From the NCBI GenBank assembly GCA_008508345.1, contig QNGE01000956.1, positions 83,755 to 147,754 on the forward strand: a stretch of DNA of 64,000 bases, given 5' to 3'. Of the stretch, positions 14,150 to 25,858 are shown piece by piece (within the stretch, counting starts at the first letter, position 1; the number at the start of each line of letters is the position of its first letter). Position numbers and translations under genes: made by a program. The notes under the pieces were generated by a model. The model searched no databases and was not told where the DNA came from. It saw only the letters and a list, made by a program, of their open reading frames with translations. The DNA comes from Paragonimus westermani (taxonomy: Eukaryota > Platyhelminthes > Trematoda > Plagiorchiida > Troglotrematidae).

Positions 14150-15430
14150 ATCGGTAGAAAGTCAAAGCTTAGCGTGATCACCGTTCGTGAGGCGTGGCTA
14201 GCGGAGAAAGTCAAGGAAATGTAAACTGCTTTCGAAGTGTTTTTACACTGACATGCTCTTCAGGCCTATCCATGTTACTGGTCCCGAACAACCGTCTGTC
14301 AGTGAAGTTATCAGCGTAGCAGATGGCACACTCGTCAATAGTAATTCCAGAAAGCTTTGTATTTCGGCTGTCAAACCCAATAAGGCTGTTGGTTCAGGTG
14401 ATCGTGTGCCCAAAGCTTTCAAAGAAGGTGTGGGGATGTTAGCAGAACCATTGGTTCTGTTTTCACTTGTTTTCACTTGTATGGCCGACGGAGAACATCC
14501 CTCCGTGCTGGTACCAACCTACAGTAATTGCAATATTCAAGAAAAGAGTCTGAGAGTCATACAAAACCATGAGGGTCCTCTTCACCTCTGGCATCTATTA
14601 TACTGCAGTTCGAGGGGCAGACAAGAAAGATAAACCGGCAGAATGTCCCCTTGGACGGTGATGTATTGATTACACTTTCACTTTACACCAAACTTTGGAG
14701 CAATGTCATGCACACCGTCGGTGAACAATGGCCGTTATTCTCGACTGTGAAGATGTGTTCGATTTAGTGGATCACTATAAACTTTCAAAATCGGTTGAAT
14801 GCGAAGGTGCACCTAACAAATTATGTAAACAGATTGTAGGCGCTTTATCCCCATAATTCAGTTCAGGTTAAGGCTTACAGTGACAGTCTCAGCATCAGGA
14901 GTGGCGTGCATCGAGACTGTTCACTCTCACCGCTTTTATCTAAATTTGTGAAAGAGGAGGACTGTTTCCGGTACTCACAAGATATCAGCGTGGACTTCCC
15001 ACCTGGTGAAAGACTGAATGAGCTTGATTAAGTTAGTGACAAGGTAGAAAACCTGAATGGTCTTTATGTACTTGATCATCGTTGCCTGCGTTGAATCAGT
15101 TGCATCGGGTGATACCAACCAGTAGTAGGTTTGCAAACTGGCATTCGTGAGTGACTACCAAGGGAATTCCTTTGTTCAGTGGTTATGCTTAAACAGACTC
15201 GGATGATCAGGCTATGTCTGTCACAACCAAGACACTCTGCTACTGCTTCGCCTGACCGACATAGTGTTAAGTACAGAAACGATGGTCTGACATAGAGCAA
15301 TGAATTTGTCCTCGGAAAAGTTGACCATTGTACACCGGCTTTGTCTCCCAGGCTGGGGACCTCATCGCTAACAGAATCAGCGGCTAGAGACGTTAGGTGT
15401 GATGGCGGCTAACCGAGCTCTGTGTCGTGA
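14150..15430 (+). pseudogene. RTE reverse transcriptase domain, degenerate and internally deleted
   Basis: The open frame 14253-14633 carries the pre-RT and finger region, with TGPEQPSVSEVISVADGTLV and a NKAVGSGDRVPKAFKEG block that matches the usual AAGPDDLPPALFK region. A DCEDVFDLVDH block near 14745 corresponds to the catalytic FDSVDR motif. Near 14980 QDISVDFPPGERLNELD precedes the YADD position, which here reads stop-V-S-D. A DHRCLR motif at about 15080 and a LPGWGP / LETLG / MAANRA block at 15330-15420 are the C-terminus. The YADD loss, stops and deletion make it non-functional. Compare the better copy at 38943. Confidence 0.85.
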
Positions 15431-15727
15431 AGGTTGTTTGTGAAGTAAGCGCACTTAATGACACGGAATAGTGAAAGCCGTGATGAAGGTTTCCTACTGA
15501 CGACGTCTTAATTTCACTTAGAGCTCGGTTGTTCGTTCACAAGATGTGAGCAAATTAATGTCGAATGTTTTAACATAGACGTAGCTGATTTTAGTATTCA
15601 GGTCCCCTCCCATCCCCTTTGTTTTCTTTCTGTCTTCCTGCACAAAGCCTGCTTTCTCTTCGTGGTTATAAGGCAGTTACGTGCCATTGAGAACCAGTGA
15701 TATATTGCTATCTATAATGATCATAAC

Positions 15728-17599
15728 AAGGTTGGATGTGATGAACGTAAGAGCAACTGTTAGGAAGAACAGAAGAGTTAGAATAAAACAGGTTGGTGTA
15801 AACATTTCTATCTCACTCGCCAGTAGCAAATTTACAGTAACATAAATCGCTTCTCGACAACACAGGCTATTGTGTTCCTAGTAGAAAAATACTACAAAAT
15901 AAGATGTTGATGTGTATCTGAAAAGTTCTAGTTACTGTTTAGAGTAAGTGAGGTATTCAATCAAGTGTGCTTAGGCCACATAAACTGGATTGCTTTGTTA
16001 TTGGTCAGTATGAAAAAATCCAGGAAAAAATCACTGACGACAAAAAAACCGGTCTTATAAGGTATCTACTGGGACTGATGTGTATATCTCCTTGAAATAA
16101 AGCAGAACACTCCGAACCTTCTATGAACAACTGTTGTGGAATGTATCGTGCCAAAACTCCTCCAGGAAGAAACAGTGTACCAGCCTTATCAGATCAAACA
16201 CGGATTGTTTATGCACCCATCGCCAGATGCATTACTAAAATAGGTGAACCTGTTCCTGTGAGCTTTGCTTACCAGTGGCATTTCTGTTGCAACTGTGACT
16301 AGGATGCACACAATTAGTCCATCTTCAGCATTCAATCTTGCCCCTCGAGAAAGCGCTCGGATTTTACGCCAAGGTGGTTGGAATTCAAAAACCGGGAATT
16401 CTGATCATTATACTGCACATTTGACAAGTATTGGGCACTGACAGATAATGCGGAACAACAAAACATCTGAGGGGTCGAGCTAAAAAGTTATGAGATCTTC
16501 ACAGGTTATGGTCCATTCATGAGTCTGTGGCCATTTCGGAACACACGGAAAATTTATTTTTAAAAAATCAAACCTGGGAACTCTGGATACGGTGAACTAA
16601 CCAAACCTTGTCTCTTAAAATACAACCTACTTGATAAACCGTAACTAAAGATCGTCTACTCTTAGAGGATCAGTACAGCGTACGAATGTTAACAACAGTT
16701 TGGATTAGACATCACATTATTCCTGACACCACTTCTACTTGGTCACTTCGTGCAACATACACATGAATTACGGATCCTGATGCATACATCAATCAATCTA
16801 TACAAGGTTAAAACGTTTTCCTTCCTAAGTATCTCCTCTAAAAATACTTTCACAAAACCCACTGTGTTGACTGGAGTGTACAAGGCGTTACACATGATTG
16901 TCTTTAGATGCGTAAACAAATATTCCATCATCCTGTTGTCAGATCATCGCAATTCACGCCAGATTAATGCAGATTAGTGTTCAGCGAACTGAGGTTCGTC
17001 TTTTTGACCACTACAAAGTTCGTTAGCTACCGTCGCACATTGAGCTTATGGTTTAGAGACATGTTTCTGATTAATTACACCTTATTGGCCTGCTGTCGAA
17101 ACAACCAAACTGCTTATTTACCGGGATAAAGTTGCCTCATTAATCCACATAAATTCCACTCTTACCGTGGTCACGGTTTTCAGGACACCGTTAGAAAGGC
17201 AATGAAAACAATCCGTGTCGCTAACCTAGTTTCAGTACGAAATCTTCCGTGTACCTACAAAATCGAAGCACTGGCTCTTACTTCAAATTGTTCACAACTG
17301 TTTTTGGCTTGTATATGTTTCTGTAAAAAAACTTATCCCCCAAACCTACTTGATCGGAGAAGTCAGAAACGGTTTTCGCACACCATGTCTGTCGAGCACA
17401 CTTCGCTGCATCTCATCAGGCGCATACTACACTACATTTTAGTAAGAATTGTAGGATAAAACGACAAAAACAATTAGTATCCACATGCTTCAGTTACCGA
17501 AGCAATCTAACGCTGATAAACAAGTCTTTGTGTACGCAGATGGATTGTCTCCATTTGTTAACTGATAACCCCCCCCGCAGATCTGCGAGGTCTGCTTCA
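15728..17599. other. no supported gene
   Basis: Only short frames occur, with a mutually complementary pair of 62 and 75 codon frames at 16743-16977. No repeat, tRNA or transposon domain was recognised. Confidence 0.5.
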
Positions 17600-18085
17600 C
17601 ATATCCCAAGGACTTTTCCCAAGTTTAACTGAGGTCACCGTGTCAACAGTTACCGAGCCACCGATGGGACGAGTTCTTTGTGACGTGCCACGTTCGGAGC
17701 GGATTGAGACTGCCGTATCCACGATCGTTTTACCGACCTAAAGTGGAATGTGTTCATTTGCACGATTGAGTAACTGCTGCTCCGTTCGTTTGAAAACGCT
17801 CTTGACGCACGTTCTAAGTAATCCAACTATTCATTTCTACTCGAATCTCATTCCGTCCATAAGGACGCTGCCGCCACTTCGTGTTAAATCTTACATCACA
17901 CGTAAATTTTCACTTGACTACCGGACCTTTTATTTGCATCAAGAGAAATAATCATTTGAATTAGAAACATGACTGATGATATGTAGCTGTCAATATGTGC
18001 AACAAAGTTCCAAAGTTCAGACGAGGTTTTCCGACTGAATTTGAAAAACGCAGAATACAGAAAACGGTCGTTTTAACATATCATC
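17600..18085 (-). pseudogene. possible Penelope-like element GIY-YIG fragment (weak)
   Basis: Read on the minus strand, three blocks appear in the order expected for the C-terminal part of Penelope-like proteins. A VFCILRFSNSVG block near 18050 resembles the VYISLPFKGD linker. A CVKSVFKRTEQQLLNRANEH block followed by IP (about 17825-17765) resembles CxxxYIGRTxRxLxxRxxEHIP. A VDTVTSVKL block near 17630 resembles the region after the conserved histidine. The frame contains stops and the middle is badly eroded. It ends next to a run of eight C (17569-17576). The family assignment is an inference from motif order and could be wrong. Confidence 0.38.
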
Positions 18086-20702
18086 GCCTCTGTGTACACT
18101 GCGATCAGCCATCCTACATAAACAAATTGGACCATAAACAACCCCATTCGGTACGTAACTGAGAAACATAAAATCCCAGATAGCACACAGGACCATGATA
18201 TTTAACTTGGGTAGGTTTATCGAACTGTCTCACTGTAATGACAACTTCAGTATGCAGTGATTACTTGCCCAGTAATCACCTTCCCCATCAGCTTGGATGT
18301 TTCTCTCTGAGGTGATGAGCTGCATCACCACAGATGGTTATCAGTATTTCCTCTGATTTTCTCATGTAATAAGCAGTTAGTCTCTAAGTTCGCTAAAATT
18401 TGCCGACGTTAAAATCTCTGTTTGGCGTTGCCAAGCAGTTCCGTCCATGTTCACCGAGATTAGTATAAAATTAACGCATAGATGGTGACAAAGCTTGAAT
18501 ACGTGTAAATTAAGAGCAAGAAGAACCGTGTATCGTGCGTTTGTCTTGAGATTATTAATCCATTGTATTCCTTCAGTTCAAACAACAAGCAATCGTGCAT
18601 CTACTTGTACACAGTATGATTAACAATGGTCAGCTGCTTTTTCAAATTAATGTCAATGTCTCCTGTGTATGGATGGACCCTCCATTTCCTTGAAATGTTC
18701 AAGACAGTTGGTAGCCTTTCAGTCTCCATAGTGCCTACAAAGCGACAACCTAGTCTCATCACCCCCGAACCATTCTATCATAAGTATGAGCTAGGGAAGC
18801 GATGTTTTGGGGCCTGTGTCAATTTTGTCTGCTCGTATCTTCTGACTGACAGCAGAACGTTGGTTGTACCTGTCTTCTACATGTTCACCATTGGGATCAC
18901 ATTCTGGAGCTCATAACACAGCTGGGCCCACTCTTAACAAGAAGGAAATGTGATTCGAAGCACAATCCGTCAAGATAGTAACGAAAGAATAAGAAACACG
19001 ATTAATAATCAAGTGACTAATTTGAGCAGTATTCACGGGCGGATATGGCTGAGCTTTAAACTGAGATTATTTGGTAGTACCGAATGTCGGATGAGGGCAC
19101 AGTGGTTAACATACGGTGTGTGTACAGATTGTGGCATGAATATCCATTGATAATGATCTTTAACGGGTGCCAAAATGCAGTCTAATGAGTTTTCCGAAAG
19201 CAGTAAGATGGAAATTCCAGTCAACTGAGAAGGCTGTCAGTGAATGTGAGTCGCGTTCAGGTTAACTTAAATAGGAGTAAAAATATCCTACCAAATACAG
19301 ATCATTGATCACTGTATGTTACAGTATTGGAGGGACAAAAGTTATCTTTTATGTCGGGGATATAAGTTGAGACCGATGTTATTCTACCTGGAGCACATAG
19401 TACTTCATTCACCAGAGTAGAAAACGCTTCGACAACCACATTGTCTCCTTAAACCTGTAAACACCATGGGACTGTTAGGTGCTACTCAGGGTTAATACAA
19501 TCTCACATTCATATTCTGGTAGCCTCTAACTGTTCACTCTCGTATGTTATGAAAAATAGCACTTTTAGCTGGTGAAGTTTTACCGGGAATGCAACAGTGG
19601 TTTACTGCGACTGGCTAAACTATGGGCTTCTTTGTCATAAAACCACATGCTTGAATAGTTCGCTCAAACAGGTTACATGTTACTTACATGTTTTGCAGTT
19701 TTATACAGCCTGTATTTGCACACCGTCCGTTTGTTTTTGTGAAGTCATATCTGTTCTCACGTAATTTAAATATAATCGGAAAATACTACCAGTCAGCATG
19801 TCTACAACGCTCTCTTTTAACGATGGGGCACGTTTGTGTCATTGACGGCTAGTCAGGGATTTTTGCTGTTATGAATTGAGAATGGCAAGTGATCACAGCT
19901 TGCACACTCAGATTGATATTGTAGCTTGCATTGGAATCGAGGATTGTTATTGATAGAGTTCATCATTAGCGACTGAGGATAGATGGGATCTTTCACTCAG
20001 CCCTACTGAAAGTTCATTGAAGGAGGGATCAACCCCCTATCAGTACATCGCCACAGACCACATCCCCATTAGAACAGAGATGTATATTACTTATGGGCTC
20101 ACGGGAAAGTGAGATATTAATGTTCAGTGCACTCGGAGAAATAGAGTTGTCACGGAATTAGTTGTTTTAGGGAGGAGTGGGACAGGTCGTTTTTATTTTG
20201 TGTCACGGTCCATTGACCTGTGAGAGACGTCTGTCATTCAAACCACTCAGAGCCTCGACTGATCAACCTTATTTGAGAAAGCTCAGGTGCATCTGTCCCT
20301 CGTAATTTCGACGGTCTTCCCGGCCAACTGGTTTGGGGTAGTTCCAAAATGTCGTTTAGCTACTTTGACACATTCTAAGTTAAGTGAATAAAATGTACCC
20401 AACTCATGAGGAAAGATCACGAAAATCCCTGATCAGTACCTGATATTCAGCTCGATATCTAGGTGCCTTGAAAACTTCTTCTTGATATCCCTATCCTGGT
20501 TCTAACTGTGGTATGGTCTGTCCTAAACAAACTTATGAACCTATGTTAAAATGTACACTTAACAAAGCGCCTAAAAGCTAATGATCCATGAACGTAAACT
20601 GTGACAAATAAACAGATTTATCAAATTCACAACCCTGTAGATCACTTTTGATGTTTTTTATACCGTGCAGCACAAGAGCTGTGCTTCTTCTTTCCTCATG
20701 TG
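18086..20702. other. no supported gene
   Basis: The longest frame is a 96-codon plus-strand run (18626-18916) that starts at GTG and has hydrophobic stretches but no recognisable domain. Nothing else was found in this stretch. Confidence 0.45.
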
Positions 20703-20820
20703 CATCTAGTAATGAATTTGAAAAAAGCCAATAATAGCATGTAAGATGTCTTACGCAGTGACATTTCGTTCGCATCTTATCGGTTACTTTTGCGAAATTA
20801 ACATACACTTTATATTGGGT
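20703..20820 (-). repeat. inverted repeat, left copy
   Basis: About 118 bp that recurs in reverse complement at 21206-21326. The best-conserved part spans GTAAGATGTCTTACGCAGTG and CGGTTACTTTTGCGAAATTA (about 20741-20802). Outside it the identity falls off on both sides. It lies inside a 123-codon minus-strand open frame (20578-20949) of no known family. The pair could be the terminal inverted repeats of a small non-autonomous DNA transposon of about 620 bp or two independent insertions of one repeat. No flanking target duplication was identified. Confidence 0.8.
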
Positions 20821-21205
20821 GTTCTTCAGACCCAAATTAAAACAGGCTCTCAATATTGCGGAAGCCGTCGCAATACATAGACTGAATCCCACTTTATGCG
20901 CCCAGCAACAGTTGGTGACTAGCCTCTCACTATGTTGGTAAGAATGCAACTGTTACCTTTTTGTACAGCATTTTAGCTCTTGATTGTTTTCTGTAGATTT
21001 CCCAGCCATATCTGACCCGTCCCACTCAATATGTACATATCTTTAACCATCTACTTCTTTTCGGAATCTTAGTAACCTCCGATTGACAACAATTCTATTT
21101 TATTGCATCAAATCATCAATCAGTTGCATCTTGCCGCTTGCGTTTTGGTCACCTGACTGACTGTTTCAAATATGACTTGATTGATTTCGCTTAGCTGCTT
21201 GCCCC
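20821..21205. other. spacer between inverted repeat copies
   Basis: 385 bp without coding motifs. It ends in a run of nine C at 21202-21210 that abuts the right copy. If the arms are terminal inverted repeats, this is the interior of the element. Confidence 0.4.
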
Positions 21206-21326
21206 CCCCCAATTATCTAAAGTGTATGTTAATTTCGCAAAAGTAACCGGTGAGATGCGAACGAAATCTCACTGCGTAAGACATCTTACGTGCTTCTATT
21301 GACTTGTTTTCAAATTTATCGATGGG
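21206..21326 (+). repeat. inverted repeat, right copy
   Basis: Reverse complement of 20703-20820. Aligned in the same reading frame as the left copy's open frame, the few differences in the core are mostly amino-acid changing, and one turns a tryptophan codon into a stop. The similarity is therefore not being kept by selection on a protein. Confidence 0.8.
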
Positions 21327-24300
21327 ACTCATTGTTTCAACCCAGTAATTAGTTAATCGCTAACGTTAAACGCTTACTGAGGACCATTTTATGGTGACCA
21401 TACTTTGTTAATCTCTGTTCGTCTAAGTTCGTATACAGATGTAATGTTCTATGGGATATTTGGCTTGTTGTGCCTATGCAAGTATAAGTGATCACCTGAG
21501 ACCATTCTGCATATCCATGATTTTACGACAAATGATGGTAACGACGCCTTGTCTCATAAAATGGTGCATTAAACCAAAACCCGTCACTAATCGTTGCTCG
21601 ATTCTAGCTTCATAGTCTATCTGATTATCTAACCAGAGTTACTCGGTTACTGCGAGTAAATGATCGTAGTCACTAGTCCGTGTAAAACATATATGCTAGT
21701 TAGTCACCGTTTACGGTCTATAGCTTACTCAGTAGAATGAGTTTTGTTCACTAAGTACATTTGGCTTGATCACTTTAATGTGGAAGTGTGTTCTGTCAGC
21801 ATACTGAATTAGTTTGATAAAAGAGTTCACTTTGGTACTTCATCCGACTGCTTTACAAACTGTCCAGCAATATGCAGCATAGTCACGTACCACGTTTCAG
21901 TTGGTATAACATGTATCCTCCATCCACAAAAGCGACACCCGCCTTCGGGACAAGCAGCTCCGACACACTTTATAACGAATCGTTAGCCTGAAAACGTTAT
22001 TTTGATTCAGACATGCCGACTACAAAATTTCATTTTTACACAATTGTTGTAACGTAGAGAATAGAAGTGATGTAATGCTTTCAGTAAGTTCTAAGTTTTG
22101 CATTTGAATCGTGGTATCCGTAGTTAAAACGTTTAAGGATAAAGAGATAACATCTCAGCACTGTCATCACTAACAATATGTCCGTTGGCGAAATGTGAAT
22201 AACACGGTAACCAACAGCAAACTCAAACAATTCACGTGTATTACGTGGATTTCTATGGTCAGTGGACAAGCTTCGTTACTCTAGTTGGGGAAAAAAATAT
22301 CGCTGATAATTGCCAACTTTGTGTAATCCGTCAATAATAAACGATCGTTTGTGTGACCACTCAGCCAGATGTCAATGAAGCCGGGGAGAACAGTTAGCGT
22401 CAACAGTTGACCGTAAGTGAAAGTATACTTTGAGAAACCCAAAACGCATAATCAGAAGTTTTTACTAGACCGCAGAGTCATACCATTTATCGTAGGAATT
22501 GACAGTCTGATAGTTAGGTCACACAGTTTCGATACATCATAAATTACCATTTTTACCTATCCCACCTGTTTGTAACGTTGTGAAAGCAGATGAACCATCT
22601 AATGCACAAAAATTCTGCTTAAAGCGTAGATGGCTATCATTGTATCTTGCCGGTTTCACTTTTGATTGAATTCATCAATTATGTTTTGGATGACCGGTGC
22701 CACATTCCGTTCGTTTTTTTTCATGTGGTCAAAGCTGAGTATAAACAACCTAAAATTGAAAATTACATTTCACTGTTCGGACAGGATTGGAATGAACGAT
22801 TAACTAGACAATTTGTAACAATCATGGTAGCCAACAGCCTGTCTAATGACCTCAGTTTTACACATCAGTTGAAATGTATGATACCCCCTTTGGATAAAAT
22901 TGTGAGCAGACCAGCAACTCCAACTTAGTTCCTTTTGTTTACACTCATCCGTACTACGTGGTCAACTCAGTGGAGAGGAAACAGGTAGACGTGAACAGAA
23001 AATCCAAATGATCCGGGTAACGTTCATAGCAGGTGGCATAGTTATGTCTAGGAAAACCGTAGGTTCAGAAGGGAATATAGTTTTGTGTACAATATCAAAA
23101 GAACTGCGATAGAGCGAGACTGACATCCAGTGTATAACGTGCAACAGACTAAAACCAATAATTAGGAAAATGTCAAAACCCTTGGTTTATGCTCTTATCT
23201 TTTGGTTGTCAAGTCTGGGGTCTCACAACGCAGTGTAAATTATAGACTGAATATACCCTTCGGTTGAGAGAAATTACTGTTACAAATGCTCTTGGGCTTG
23301 GCCTATCTCATCCAAGACAACTGTTGACACGAGAGTGCAGGTTCGAGAGCCGACAACTGTGCCCGATTACAGTTGGATAACCAATATGTTACAGAGTGTA
23401 CGCATAGCCGAAAGCGTCTTCTAGCCTGACCGTCAAGAAGCTAACTTTCTGCTACTGCGTTCTGTTGCACGATGCCTTTGTTGATCAACTTTGAAACTTG
23501 TAGATGAGATCAAGGTTACTCATTAAGTATAAATTTACTCACGTTCCATTTATATTTAATACATGCTGATGCAAGATACGCATACCAAAACATATATTTA
23601 AGGTTAAACATACCAACCATAGGCGTCTACCCTCATTTATTCATTGGTGGATATAAGGATACTCAAGTTCGTGTACTGTACCTACACAGCTCTTCACACT
23701 CCACACACACTAGCTTGAAAACTTTCAGAAGCACCAAACAGATTATACCTTACTCCCAAATGCATGTACAATCGTTTGTAATTGTGATTTCATCCTCAAA
23801 AGCGTGTAGTCATCTTGACTACCAGGAAATGAAATTTGCAGATTATTGTGCACATGCTCCTGTCCATCCCACCTCATTTAGCAGTACTATTGGTTAGTCA
23901 TTTTCATTAGTTTCTCCTAAACCTTTGTTTCCCCGCACGTACTTTGTCATATGACTGTGGAGAATACTTGCATCAGTATCAGTGTTACCGATTTCTTACT
24001 GGCAATGAGGATGATGGGTATGAATGTTGTAGTTTTCAACTGACCAGTCTCATTAGGAGCTACCAGAATCCAGTTACACACTCAGGATATCTCATAAACC
24101 TGGAATTACTTGTTCGACGTTCACCCTTATAGGACACACTATACCAAGGAAAGAGGACGCTCAACAAGCCAAGTGACAGACTCGTCACCTGAGAGTCAAG
24201 GAACTCATTTTATGCTGTGGCTATAGTAATTGCTTTACGTAAAGCGGGTTGAATATCACTTGCGATGCATGGTATACACATTTAAATAATCCGCTGTAAC

Positions 24301-24913
24301 TCAGTACACGTTATTTAGGGAAATGTTAGGCTACTAAAGCAGGAAAGAAACACTCCCAAATACTCCAGTAAATTAATCGACATGTTATCCCATTACAAGT
24401 CTGATGTTTGCCAGCTGTTACGAGCTTTGTATGTAAACTGCAGTTATTTGAATACAGAGGTTACAACCAATCACGAGTGACACATGGAAGCTATGACAGT
24501 CAGTCAGTCAAACGGGTGGGATAATCGCTAGTGTGAATGCCGCTGATGAGTGCTCCCATTTTCGATGATCGACAGTCGGCTAACGGAAGTCATTTTTATC
24601 GCGAAATAGTCGGAGTTATGACCTGTTATAACTTGAACAATGTTCACAGTTGATTGCACTTTCCGGTGCATGAACTTCATGTTGACCGCTAATCACGTGA
24701 CTTAATTGTGCGGGTATTATTATTACCGTAAATGGAGATATATGATCCGATTGGATAGCTTTCCTTATTTAAATCACTCAAGACAGTTAGTTGGTCCGAG
24801 TAGTGTTTGGGATATCGTTTATCACTCGTTACTTATCACTCTTAGTCGACCATAACTACAATGAATTGGATCGGTTCATCAATACCACATATCCTTGTTA
24901 TGAACGTCATTTC
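21327..24913. other. no supported gene
   Basis: A 93-codon plus-strand frame at 22647-22928 is the longest open run. It begins at a TTG codon just after an in-frame stop, with no domain recognised, so an exon is possible but unsupported. The remainder is short frames only. Confidence 0.45.
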
Positions 24914-24975
24914 ACACTTGATCCTCATATACGAGTCTAGCGCGTGTGTCATTACTCCACTGAGCCACACTATCA
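24914..24975 (-). mobile_element. tRNA-like SINE head (degenerate)
   Basis: On the minus strand TGGCTCAGTGG (24958-24968) is a perfect match to an RNA polymerase III A box. Thirty-three bases later GGATCAAGTGT (24914-24924) sits where a B box belongs but matches it poorly. An ACTCGTATA stretch lies where an anticodon loop is expected, reminiscent of the CTCGTAA loop in the SINE at 49770-49932. It is likely a tRNA-derived SINE head rather than a tRNA gene, as the stems do not pair well. The downstream extent is unknown. Confidence 0.4.
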
Positions 24976-25161
24976 GATCTGAACATTTAGCCACAAACTT
25001 CGGTCAGCAGTAAAGTTGTGATTGTCGTGAATACTGATGGAGTTGGTAGCTCCGTTTTGATGGTTCAAACATTCGGTTGCTCGCCCAGCTTGGCAGGTAG
25101 ATTGCAGACGGGATGATATCATCAGTGCGCCAGAGTGATCTTATAGGGTATTTATTCGTAA

Positions 25162-25220
25162 TGTGGCAGTTAAGCATTGGTGTGAACCACTGATGTATTG
25201 CTGTCTATGATGATGATGAT
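25162..25220 (+). mobile_element. 59-bp RTE 3'-terminal fragment
   Basis: The segment from TGTGGCAGTTAAGCATTGG through TATTGCTGTCTATGATGATG matches the extreme 3' end of the RTE copies ending at 40719 and 56352, including the start of the ATG trinucleotide tail. Nothing upstream matches, so this is a drastically 5'-truncated insertion. Confidence 0.85.
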
Positions 25221-25369
25221 TTGTCCGCAACGGTTACGCACGACGTTTTATCAAACTTAGTCTCCTACAAATGGAAGGAACCTGAACTCCATAGAACAAT
25301 CAACCAAAGGGACTGCGCTAACATAATTGAAAAACAGGGAGAATACCTGCGAAACCTCAGAGGCCACGT

Positions 25370-25858
25370 GATAAGGTAGCACATAAATCAAAGAGAATAG
25401 CTCAGGTCAAACGAAGTGATATACACCAAACGCAATATTTTGTCGGTGAAACCCGACGAAATCTGCCTACTGGACTTCATGAACACCAACTTACCATTGA
25501 CAGACATGACCAATTTTCATTGAATTCCTTCCCGGAGAACAAAACTAGACATTTGTTCAACAAGGAGACTGCAGAACACCTTACTCGAGCAAACACTACA
25601 TATCGGACGGAATTTCTGGAAGCACGGTAATCGTCAGCATATCCTATAGAAAACAGATTAAGGTGGACAAAATCTACGGACTGTTACAATAGGACCATCT
25701 GGGGAAACGCAAAAACGGCCAAAATCAGATACAATCGTATAAAGAACCTTACAACACAATGGCCAACAGAATTTAAAAAAATAGAACTGACCCTACGAAA
25801 TTTCAGAACCAACTGTAAGCCAATAATCAGACTTGAAGTCAAAAGTCTAGACAGTTAG
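25370..25858 (+). pseudogene. Penelope-like element GIY-YIG endonuclease fragment
   Basis: The frame from about 25370 reads QYFVGETRRNLPTGLHEHQ (from 25433), then a FSLNSF block, RHLFNKETAEHL and FLEAR, closing at a TAA (25628-25630). This follows the GIY-YIG order of Penelope-like retroelements: YVGET, arginine, EH, then the acidic catalytic position in FNKETAE. The same frame continues past the stop with IENRLRWTKSTDCYN, which still resembles the downstream SINRHI-type block, so the TAA is a disabling mutation. The protein once cut target DNA. The reverse transcriptase half is missing. The wording of the motifs differs from the fragments at 28335 and 36446, so a separate lineage is likely. 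Confidence 0.75.

Larger units (their letters stand above)
13078..15727 (+). mobile_element. decayed RTE-type non-LTR retrotransposon, near full span
   Basis: The order is endonuclease (13078-13890), linker and fingers of the reverse transcriptase (14150-14620), remains of palm and C-terminal region (14690-15430), and a 3' untranslated region ending at about 15727 in a decayed ATG/GAT-type tail. The 3' end matches that of the copies ending near 40719, 56352 and 25220 (core TATTGCTATCTATAATGAT here). All parts lie on the plus strand in the right order but in shifting frames with many stops, so the copy is dead. After the former YADD motif the reading jumps quickly to the DHRCLR-type C-terminal motif near 15080, which implies an internal deletion of several hundred bases. 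Confidence 0.9.

Noticed and set aside
19080..19140. GGCACAGTGGTTAAC-like tRNA head
   Set aside because: A-box resemblance only. No B box, no stems and no body shared with the other SINEs.
20578..20949. 123-codon minus-strand frame as a gene
   Set aside because: Its middle is the inverted repeat, whose second copy has a stop and mostly amino-acid-changing differences.
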